This document shows positions 12,975 to 19,473 of a DNA stretch of 19,473 nucleotides, one piece after another. The notes beneath the pieces are model-generated. The model saw only the letters and a list, made by a program, of their open reading frames with translations, made no database searches and had not been told where the DNA came from. This DNA is from Gammaproteobacteria bacterium. Its GTDB lineage: Bacteria > Pseudomonadota > Gammaproteobacteria > DSM-19610. The stretch's first letter is position 1. Each line of letters starts with the position of its first letter. A program made the translations under genes and the position numbers. The stretch lies in assembly GCA_011371465.1 (NCBI GenBank), contig DRQL01000160.1:1-19473 (forward strand), written 5' to 3'.

Positions 12975-15900
12975 TCACTTCGAACCGGAACCGCCCTGCT
13001 CTTCCAGTTCCTTTCTGCGCTTTTCCTCGTACTGTGTACAGGCGGACTTTCCCCCGTCGTCATGATGTATTGCGCCGGATGCGTAATCGGCAGCCACCAT
13101 ACCCGCGAAAACATAGGGCGCAAATATCAGCGTACCGAAGGTCAACGCGGCCGATTTCACCGGCACGGCTTTTACCGACGGGTCGTTCAACGGTCCGCTG
13201 ACTTTTACCGGTTCGGCTTTCAGAACCAGCCGGCTTTTTTTCCTCGGAATGAACACATAGTCGATTTCTTCCTTGCCCAGGTCAACGGTTCCCTCACCGG
13301 CGACCGTTATGGATTTTGAATCAATAAAGAAGGCATCGGTACTGATCACGCCCTTGCGGATACTGAAATCCGCAATACCACAATTGATCGGTGCATATTT
13401 TGCATCCTTCGCTATGTTCAGGCTCCAGCCCACGAGGTCCACGAACAACAGGTTGATCAACGAACGGCGCAACCGGCCGTCCTCTACGGTTATGTAAATA
13501 TTTCCGTTCGCGCTGGAAGCCAGTTCATGTGCGCTGGTACCGGCAGCCTTGAAGGAGAGGTCGAGATTGACATTCGACTTCAGGATTTTCTCGAACCCCG
13601 GCTCTTTTTCCTGGCCCTGGTAGGGATTCACGTTCCGCGCCGCGGCCTCTAGCGCCAGCGTCGGGGTATCCCTCGTATCCACGTCGAGCGCCATATCCAG
13701 CGCCCCTTTTGCATAGGTGAAAGTCACCGGTCTGGCAGTCAGGTGCCCCGACTTCAGCGCCAGCACCAGGCGCGCCGACTGTGCGTCCCAGCCTTCCTGG
13801 TCAAAGGAATCGACATCCACCGTCAGATCCATATCGGCCTTTTTCAGCCAGTGGAAAGGGATCGGGTCACGCGAAAAAACCGGGGCATGCGCTTTCTTCC
13901 CGTTCTTTTTTTTCTTTTCTTTCTTTTTATCCTTTTTATTCTGCCCGGCTTTTCTTTCCTCCGCGGCCCGGTCGATCGGGTCCCTGAAAAACACGTGCTG
14001 CGCCCTGATCGCACCGCTCAGGTAAGGAGGACTTTTATTGAAATCACCGTCCAGCTTCATCTCGACCCGGGCTTTATCCAGCGACAGGTCAGCATTCAGC
14101 ACAGTGTGCCGGCCGGCCTTTTTCACCACGGCGTTCCACTCGACCGGCCCCACCTTTGTCCACTGCTGGTCGAACAGGGCGCCCATCAGTTGCAGGTCCC
14201 TGGCCTTCAGCTTGCTGTTCAGCAACAGCGTCTCGGGTGCGGAAAAGTCGTCGTAGCTGCCATCCACCAGGATGGTCAGCAATCCCGGGTCCGAGCTCTC
14301 CACGTGCAGGGAGTCCATACCCAGTGTGCCGTCACTGTCCGAGATCACCAGGCTGCCGCTTACCGGCTTGAGGTCGGGCAGCGCCTGCTGGTCCGCAAAT
14401 GCCGCCAGGTGATGTCCGCCGAGATTCAGGCTGGCATCCAGTCGCACCTTGCTGAGCGTGTAAATATTGCCGATATGACCCTTGGCCGACAGTACCGGTG
14501 CACTGCTGTCGCCGACAAATACCCGCAACGACTTCAGGCCCAGTGACTTGTCCTTGTCATTGAGTTTGGCGGTTGCCGAAACCACGCCCAGTTGCGGCAT
14601 ACGTAACCCCAGGGCTGCTGCAAATGCCTGGCTGCTGGTGGAGCGGGCGTGCACGGCAAGGTCGGTGTTTGCCAGGCGCCACTTCTGCGCCGAGCTGATA
14701 TACCCCAGGCGGCCTTTGGCCGTTACCCGCATGATGTCCGGTTGACCGGCGGTCAGGGAAAAATTACTGAGCAACAGTTTTTCGTCGGAACCGGAGTAGC
14801 GCATACTCAGGTCCAGCGGACCGATGGCGGGAATCCGGTCCTCCAGGCCGAACAGGGTATTGAGCGTTGCCGTGTCATCGGTATGGGCCTTGAGATCGAT
14901 CCGGATACCCTGCATATCAAACTCCGGAAAGAAGACCACGCTATCCACATGCCCGGTCTCTGAAATCATCAGCGGCTCACCGACGGGTGAATTCTGGGTG
15001 TAGTCATCCAGGCGGTGCCGGCCTGCCACCGTGTGCAGGCGGCCACGCGCACGGTAGGCAATCCTGGGAAAATCCTGTTTCGCCCAGGCACTCAGAAAAC
15101 TGGTGTCCCGGCCACGCATCTCGATCGCAAGGTCGATGCTGTTTAGCGGATCCTGTTGGTCCCAGTCCCGAAAATCGAGGCGGCCCTTTGCCGCGATAAA
15201 GGTTCTGTCATCCCGGCCGGCTGACAGGCTGACCCGGTTCAGTTGTAAAGCCCGGGTATCTCCCTCGATGCGGAACGACAGGTCCAGGGGACCATGCAGC
15301 GGCAGATCCAGGTCGACACGTTCCGCCAGCAACGAAGCCTGTTTCGCCCGGATAACGGTGTCCAGCGCATACCCCGTATTGGGTTTGTCCGCGTCCAGCG
15401 GGAACTGTGCAATGCTGCCCTTCAGACTTGCCGTGATGCCTTTCTCATCCTTTGTGCGGATGACGATTTTTTCCAGCCGGGGATCGCCGCGCGTCGAATG
15501 TACCTCGCCGGTCGCAGTCACAGCTCCGAGTTCGGGAATTTGCTCGAACAGCAGGGCGCGGGCGGCGTGCGTGGTCGGCGCACTGAATTCGAGGACAAGG
15601 TCCAGGTTTTCGGGTTGAGGTCCGTCGAAAAGACGGGTGACCGCAAGCTGGCCGGCCAGCGACAGGTCCAGTTCATCCTCGGTTCTGGCCCGGACACTGA
15701 AGTCGCTCAAATCCAGTTGCGCTGCGCTACCCGACACACCGGCGGCCAGTTCACCGCTCACCAGTCGTCCCATCGTATCCGGCAACAGGGGCTTCAGCCA
15801 GTCTCCGTCATCGATCCGCCCGGCCAGTGCAAGGTCAACACCCGAGAATGCAGCAGCCTCAGCGATACGCCCCTGTAACGTGGCCTGCGACTGCCCGGGA

Positions 15901-16760
15901 CCGTTCCAGGTCATGGTCAGGTCCTCCAGTGCCGGCTGGCGAAGACTTCCCGTGAGTCGGGCACTGGCAACCAGTTCGCCGGGAATTTCCAGGCCGGCTA
16001 CCGGCAGTTTTTGCAGGTCCGGGGCCAGCATGCGCAGGGTCGCTTCCAGTGCTGCATCGGGCCGGCCGAAATCGATCTGCCCCACGACGGATGCGTCCGC
16101 AAAAATACCCTGTACCGTTAACGAGAACGGCAACCGGCTGCGTTTCAGCGCCTTGCGCAGTTCCGGCAGAGTCACCTTCAGGGCCAGTTTTTCGCCTTCC
16201 ACCGCCACCTCGGCGGTCAGTTGCGGGTCTTCCCCGCCGGGTAGCAGCTCCAGGCCAAGTTCGCTGACTTCGGTGACGGGCAACTGCAGTTTTTCACCCT
16301 CAACCACCAGCGACAGGTTCGATACCCGGACATCGTGCAATACCGGCTTCAGGCGCAGGGAAGAAAGATCAATAGCAGCCGGCGCTCCCCTTTGTGCCGC
16401 TGTTTCGCTGCGATTGACATTGACCAGGGTGTCACCGACCAGCAGCCGGGGAATATCCACGCGTCCCACCAGCAGGTAGGGCAGACTGATCTCTACCAGC
16501 AGCGAACGGGTTTCAGCCCGGTATTTCCCGCCCGGGTCTTCGATAACCAGACCATTCAGCGTGAGCACGGGCGACAGTGTGCGTGTTACACGGGCACCGT
16601 CACGGTAACGGATCTGCGTACCGGATATCGATTCCGCGCGTTTGACCAGCCAGGAAACCAGCGTGGCATCATCGACCGCAAGCCAGGCACTGCCGACCAC
16701 GAGCAGAGCAAGCAAAAACACGGCCAGCAAAGCCGCCAATACACGTCTGGGGGTCATCAT
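12975..16760 (-). CDS. Large AsmA-family protein (possible intermembrane lipid-transfer protein)
   Basis: The protein has 1261 residues. One N-terminal membrane helix (about 6-28) is followed by the AsmA start (AESISGTQIRYRDGARVTRT, then LSPVLTLNGLVIEDP). A very long beta-repeat periplasmic region follows, then the AsmA C-terminal domain at about 960-1190 (LTARPVTFTYAKGALDMALD, GRLRRSLINLLFVDLVGWSL, VAGEGTVDLGKEEIDYVFIP). Related proteins such as YhdP, TamB and YdbH form grooves that bridge the inner and outer membranes and carry phospholipid; transfer of that role is inference. A lysine-rich insert (about 942-956) precedes the C-terminal domain and is encoded by an A-rich stretch. The start is the first of two adjacent ATGs. 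The terminator of the ompA-like gene lies just upstream, so it is transcribed separately. Confidence 0.85.
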   Translation of the reverse strand: MMTPRRVLAALLAVFLLALLVVGSAWLAVDDATLVSWLVKRAESISGTQIRYRDGARVTRTLSPVLTLNGLVIEDPGGKYRAETRSLLVEISLPYLLVGRVDIPRLLVGDTLVNVNRSETAAQRGAPAAIDLSSLRLKPVLHDVRVSNLSLVVEGEKLQLPVTEVSELGLELLPGGEDPQLTAEVAVEGEKLALKVTLPELRKALKRSRLPFSLTVQGIFADASVVGQIDFGRPDAALEATLRMLAPDLQKLPVAGLEIPGELVASARLTGSLRQPALEDLTMTWNGPGQSQATLQGRIAEAAAFSGVDLALAGRIDDGDWLKPLLPDTMGRLVSGELAAGVSGSAAQLDLSDFSVRARTEDELDLSLAGQLAVTRLFDGPQPENLDLVLEFSAPTTHAARALLFEQIPELGAVTATGEVHSTRGDPRLEKIVIRTKDEKGITASLKGSIAQFPLDADKPNTGYALDTVIRAKQASLLAERVDLDLPLHGPLDLSFRIEGDTRALQLNRVSLSAGRDDRTFIAAKGRLDFRDWDQQDPLNSIDLAIEMRGRDTSFLSAWAKQDFPRIAYRARGRLHTVAGRHRLDDYTQNSPVGEPLMISETGHVDSVVFFPEFDMQGIRIDLKAHTDDTATLNTLFGLEDRIPAIGPLDLSMRYSGSDEKLLLSNFSLTAGQPDIMRVTAKGRLGYISSAQKWRLANTDLAVHARSTSSQAFAAALGLRMPQLGVVSATAKLNDKDKSLGLKSLRVFVGDSSAPVLSAKGHIGNIYTLSKVRLDASLNLGGHHLAAFADQQALPDLKPVSGSLVISDSDGTLGMDSLHVESSDPGLLTILVDGSYDDFSAPETLLLNSKLKARDLQLMGALFDQQWTKVGPVEWNAVVKKAGRHTVLNADLSLDKARVEMKLDGDFNKSPPYLSGAIRAQHVFFRDPIDRAAEERKAGQNKKDKKKEKKKKNGKKAHAPVFSRDPIPFHWLKKADMDLTVDVDSFDQEGWDAQSARLVLALKSGHLTARPVTFTYAKGALDMALDVDTRDTPTLALEAAARNVNPYQGQEKEPGFEKILKSNVNLDLSFKAAGTSAHELASSANGNIYITVEDGRLRRSLINLLFVDLVGWSLNIAKDAKYAPINCGIADFSIRKGVISTDAFFIDSKSITVAGEGTVDLGKEEIDYVFIPRKKSRLVLKAEPVKVSGPLNDPSVKAVPVKSAALTFGTLIFAPYVFAGMVAADYASGAIHHDDGGKSACTQYEEKRRKELEEQGGSGSK
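13905..13911 (-). other. Slippery heptamer A-AAA-AAG in the AsmA-family gene
   Basis: On the coding strand a run of eight A (13913-13906) is followed by G, and the reading frame is A AAA AAG, with Lys951 and Lys952 as the zero-frame codons. This is the same heptamer as in E. coli dnaX. A -1 shift would add 12 residues and stop at the TGA at 13869-13867, removing the C-terminal AsmA domain. A purine-rich AAGGA lies about 18 bases upstream, farther than the dnaX optimum, and no strong downstream stem is obvious. Confidence 0.3.
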
Positions 16761-16795
16761 TCCGGGAAGTATAGCAGGGGCCGTCAGACGGCCCG

Positions 16796-16829
16796 AAAAA
16801 AACCGGGACTGGATTCAACCAGTCCCGGT
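16796..16829 (-). terminator. Rho-independent terminator of the ompA-like gene
   Basis: A perfect 11-bp stem (ACCGGGACTGG at 16802-16812 with CCAGTCCCGGT at 16819-16829) encloses a 6-base loop. On the minus strand it is followed by a run of seven T (A at 16796-16802 on the plus strand). It lies 67 bases after the OmpA-like stop codon and 36 bases before the AsmA-family start. Confidence 0.92.
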
Positions 16830-16895
16830 CCGGGTACTACCATGGTTCAGATCAGCACGATTCGGTACTACGCGTACTGCACCGTGCCTGGTGAA

Positions 16896-17579
16896 CTAGT
16901 GCTTGATCACTTCGATGACCACGCGGCGATTGAGCCGGCGACCTTCCTCGGTGTTGTTATCGCCGATGGGATCAGACTCGCCCTTGCCCATGACCTTCAT
17001 TTTCTGGCGGTCGACACCGCCGGCCGTGGCCAGGTAGTCGGCAACCGCCTGGGCACGTCGTTCCGACAGACCCTGGTTATAACTTTCCGGACCCTGCGAA
17101 TCCGTGTAGCCCACCACGTTGATGTGTGCAACATTGGCGCGCAGCATCGGCCGGTAGGGATCGAGCTTCTGGATAACGCCATCCAGTTCAACCTTGTCGG
17201 CAGCACTCAGATCGGCACTGTCGAACCCGAACTCCAGGTTCTGGATAAAGGCTTCCGCAACGATTTCTTCTTTCGCAGCGAGCACCTGGCCATCCTTGGT
17301 CACTTCCGTTTCCTTGACGACCGCGACGCCAGCGCCTGCCGGCTGGTTATCCACCTCTACGGTTTCGGTCACCTCTTTTTTGTAACCGCACTTCTCCAGC
17401 AGTTCCTTGGTGTCTTCGTAGATGGTGCGCACACATTCACCGGAGCTGTCAGTGACCGGGTTGCTGTCGGAACTCCTGGCGTAGCCATCAACCGTCAGGT
17501 TATCGACTGCATGCGCGGGAAGGCTGACCGCCAGGGCAAGCCCGAGCGCGGTGGCGGTTTTTTTACTCATGTATGACAT
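16896..17579 (-). CDS. OmpA-family peptidoglycan-binding protein without a beta-barrel
   Basis: The protein has 227 residues. The signal peptide ends at about residue 24 (LALAVSLPAHA-VD). A linker of about 85 residues carries two cysteines (C49, C64), which could form a disulfide. The OmpA C-terminal domain covers about 112-225: LEFGFDSADLSAADKVELDG, NVVGYTDSQGPESYNQGLSE with the diaminopimelate-binding Asp160, and RRLNRRVVIEV with the conserved Arg near 218-219. There is no transmembrane barrel or lipobox, so it is probably periplasmic and binds the cell wall non-covalently. The start at 17579 has AAGGAG 6 bases upstream; a second ATG at 17570 is less well placed. It has its own terminator. 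Confidence 0.9.
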   Translation of the reverse strand: MSYMSKKTATALGLALAVSLPAHAVDNLTVDGYARSSDSNPVTDSSGECVRTIYEDTKELLEKCGYKKEVTETVEVDNQPAGAGVAVVKETEVTKDGQVLAAKEEIVAEAFIQNLEFGFDSADLSAADKVELDGVIQKLDPYRPMLRANVAHINVVGYTDSQGPESYNQGLSERRAQAVADYLATAGGVDRQKMKVMGKGESDPIGDNNTEEGRRLNRRVVIEVIKH

Positions 17580-17654
17580 AACGACTCCTTAACGTATGTA
17601 TACCCGATTTTCGAGGTAACTTGATTCTGTATCGGTAACTTGGAAAACGCGGAG

Positions 17655-17683
17655 ATTATAACCCAGATTAATCCCATTGTTAC
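17655..17683 (-). promoter_or_regulatory. Probable promoter of the ompA-like gene
   Basis: On the minus strand a perfect TATAAT (17660-17655) lies 17 bases from a weak -35-like GTAACA (17683-17678). The predicted start near 17648 gives a leader of about 68 bases with the AAGGAG ribosome site. The leader contains CAAGTTACC twice, 19 bases apart (plus-strand GGTAACTTG at 17615-17623 and 17634-17642). Confidence 0.45.
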
Positions 17684-17751
17684 CTGATTTGTTTGCAAAA
17701 ACCGCCCTATTGTTTCCCCGGACGCCGGTTTCGTGTAGCCTGCGGCCCGCG

Positions 17752-19446
17752 ATGATGCCCTGTAATCCCCCCTTGCTATCGCTACCAGGAGCCCTGCCCG
17801 CCGTGTTGCAACGTATTTTCCTTGCCCTGATCTGCCTGTCATTCACCTCGAATCTGCTTTCGGCCGCGGAAACCGGCACCCGGGACCCGATCCGGGAGCG
17901 CGTTGAGCGCATCCGCGCCGGTGACACACTGACTATCGGCACAGAGACCGTCGCCTCGGTACAGGTGCTGCCCGCCCTGTACGAACAACACGACTACGCG
18001 CCGGTCTGGACCCGTTCCGACTCGATTGAACAGCTGTTTGCCGCGCTGGAAACGATCGACGAGGATGGCCTGGATGCCACCGACTACCACTACGAGGCCC
18101 TGTCGGCACTGCGTTCAGCCAGCGCAACAGGCACCCTTGACCCGGTATCTGCGGCCGATTATGACATTTTATTGACGGATAGCCTGGTGCGACTGGGCTA
18201 CCACCTGCTGGTGGGCAAGGTAGACCCGGTCGAGCTGGACAACCACTGGAACATGGATGACACCATCGGCGATCTCGACACCGCGCTGGCGCTGGCGCAG
18301 GCCATCGACAGGGGAACCGTCGACGAGCTGGTGGAACGGCTGCGACCGCAGCACCCGGCCTATGCACGACTGCGGGGCGCGCTTGCGCGCTACCGCGCTA
18401 TCCAGCAACGCGACGGCTGGCAGCCGGTTCCCGCGGGCCCGGTATTGAAACCGGGCATGACGGATCAACGCGTTCCGGCCCTGCGCCGGCGGCTGGCAGT
18501 CACCGGGGACCTGGCCGATGCAAGTTCCGGTTCGACAGAGTTCGACGACGCGCTTACAAAGGGCGTTGAAAAGTTTCAGCGGCGTCACGGCCTGGAGGCG
18601 GACGGTATCGTTGGCCCATCCACCCTGCGGGCACTGAATGTACCGGTGCAGGACCGTATCGACCAGATCCGGGTCAATCTGGAACGTGCACGCTGGGTAC
18701 TGCACCGGCTGCCCGATGAATATGTCCTGACCGATATCGCCGGTTTCCGTGTCGTCTACTTCCGCAACGGCAACCTCATCTGGCAATCGCGTGCTCAGGT
18801 TGGCAAACCGTACCGCAAAACGCCCGTGTTCCGGTCCAAAATCACCTATCTGGACATCAACCCCACCTGGACAGTACCGCCCACCATCCTGAACCAGGAC
18901 ATTCTGCCACGGCTCAAAAAGGACCCGGACTACCTGCGCAAAAAGGATATGCGCGTACTGACCTTCGACGGCAAACCGGTCGACGAACGCACGATTGACT
19001 GGAGCCTGTACCCGGGCCGGAAATTTCCCTACATGATTCGCCAGAACCCGGGGCCGCAAAATGCACTGGGACGCATCAAGTTCATGTTCCCCAACCAGTA
19101 CGCGGTATACCTGCACGATACACCCAGCAAGTCGCTGTTCGGTCGCACCGACCGCGCACTCAGCTCGGGCTGTATACGGATTGAAAATCCGTACGAGTTC
19201 GGCGTACTGCTGTTAAACAACCCGCAGTGGGACAAGGCACGGATACTGGCGGTCGTGGAGCGCGGGAAAACCACCACGGTAAGACTGGATCACCCGGTCA
19301 CCGTGATCCTGATGTACTGGACCGTGGATACCAATTCGGCAGGGGATGTCGTGTTTAGGAACGACATCTACCAGCGCGATGCAGCCGTGCTGGCCGCCCT
19401 GAAGCGCCCCTTTCATTTCCGTAAAAGCCCGGTACTGAAACCGTAG
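17752..19446 (+). CDS. L,D-transpeptidase, YcbB/LdtD-like
   Basis: The protein has 564 residues from the ATG at 17752. A GTG at 17803 is a serious alternative: it has AGGAG 11 bases upstream and begins directly with a signal peptide (MLQRIFLALICLSFTSNLLS, AAE), giving 547 residues. Domains in order are signal peptide, N-terminal YcbB-type scaffold domain (LYEQHDYAPVWTRSD, DGLDATDYHYEAL), peptidoglycan-binding domain (about residues 235-300: FQRRHGLEADGIVGPSTLRA), and YkuD catalytic domain. The catalytic Cys is C474 in SSGCIRIE, with His455 in YLHDTPSK; SSGC in place of SHGC is normal for this group. It would make 3-3 cross-links in periplasmic peptidoglycan and so bypass penicillin-binding proteins. 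It is divergent from the ompA-like gene. Confidence 0.92.
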   Translation: MMPCNPPLLSLPGALPAVLQRIFLALICLSFTSNLLSAAETGTRDPIRERVERIRAGDTLTIGTETVASVQVLPALYEQHDYAPVWTRSDSIEQLFAALETIDEDGLDATDYHYEALSALRSASATGTLDPVSAADYDILLTDSLVRLGYHLLVGKVDPVELDNHWNMDDTIGDLDTALALAQAIDRGTVDELVERLRPQHPAYARLRGALARYRAIQQRDGWQPVPAGPVLKPGMTDQRVPALRRRLAVTGDLADASSGSTEFDDALTKGVEKFQRRHGLEADGIVGPSTLRALNVPVQDRIDQIRVNLERARWVLHRLPDEYVLTDIAGFRVVYFRNGNLIWQSRAQVGKPYRKTPVFRSKITYLDINPTWTVPPTILNQDILPRLKKDPDYLRKKDMRVLTFDGKPVDERTIDWSLYPGRKFPYMIRQNPGPQNALGRIKFMFPNQYAVYLHDTPSKSLFGRTDRALSSGCIRIENPYEFGVLLLNNPQWDKARILAVVERGKTTTVRLDHPVTVILMYWTVDTNSAGDVVFRNDIYQRDAAVLAALKRPFHFRKSPVLKP

Positions 19447-19473
19447 GAACACACGCTCCAGACCACTCGCAGC

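Noticed and set aside
16335..17576. Long plus-strand open frame (413 codons) opposite the ompA-like gene and the AsmA-family start
   Set aside because: It lies antisense to two well-supported genes and crosses the terminator between them. It has no family likeness, and its composition is that of a complementary-strand frame in GC-rich DNA.
17677..17751. TTG at 17677 as the start of the L,D-transpeptidase
   Set aside because: It would place 25 extra residues before the signal peptide and lies over the divergent promoter; ATG 17752 or GTG 17803 fits better.
18169..19116. Minus-strand open frame (315 codons) inside the L,D-transpeptidase gene
   Set aside because: The opposite strand encodes a clear catalytic domain with its active-site motif; the antisense frame has no signal, domain or ribosome site.

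Overview
The window is about 19.5 kb of GC-rich, densely coding chromosomal DNA with no phage or plasmid genes. The complete one-piece ccmABCDEFGHI operon (System I cytochrome c maturation), an Mla-like MCE transporter, an AsmA-family protein, a YcbB-like L,D-transpeptidase and a REP-associated tyrosine transposase (RAYT) with its REP palindromes together point to a respiring Gram-negative bacterium. A gammaproteobacterium is most likely; the species cannot be named from the sequence.

Layout. 1-235: the 3' end of a tonB-family gene. 236-598: a tandem array of inverted REP pairs (BIMEs). 599-4283, minus strand: an envelope-lipid transport operon, read from high to low coordinates as small exported protein, STAS-MlaE permease, MlaF-like ATPase, MlaD-like MCE protein, and a small lipoprotein. 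4284-4435: a divergent control region with a good -10 box, a TTAGA-N5-TCTAA palindrome and a G-quadruplex-type motif. 4436-11419, plus strand: ccmA to ccmI, nearly all with overlapping stop and start codons, including a 55-codon ccmD. 11420-12600: a RAYT gene in a nest of eight REPs, whose left flank, including the last codons of ccmI, is partly repeated on the right. 12601-12966: a 5'-truncated DUF4136 gene. 12975-16760, minus: a 1261-residue AsmA-family protein. 16796-16829: a strong terminator. 16896-17579, minus: an OmpA-like peptidoglycan-binding protein. 17752-19446, plus: an L,D-transpeptidase.

How the genes fit together. Most products act in the envelope. The MCE operon and the AsmA-family protein probably move or organise phospholipids between the membranes. 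OmpA-like and L,D-transpeptidase proteins anchor and cross-link peptidoglycan. TonB drives outer-membrane uptake. The ccm operon exports heme and attaches it covalently to periplasmic c-type cytochromes.

The most unusual content is the RAYT/REP system. Thirteen palindromes lie in three clusters. Most start with the GTAG tetranucleotide typical of REPs, and they occur in two structural forms with base-pair covariation. They are amplified in tandem at two loci, and the repeated units appear to carry short pieces of the 3' ends of the adjacent genes. Other points of interest are the control region between the MCE and ccm operons and a dnaX-like slippery site in the lysine-rich insert of the AsmA-family gene.
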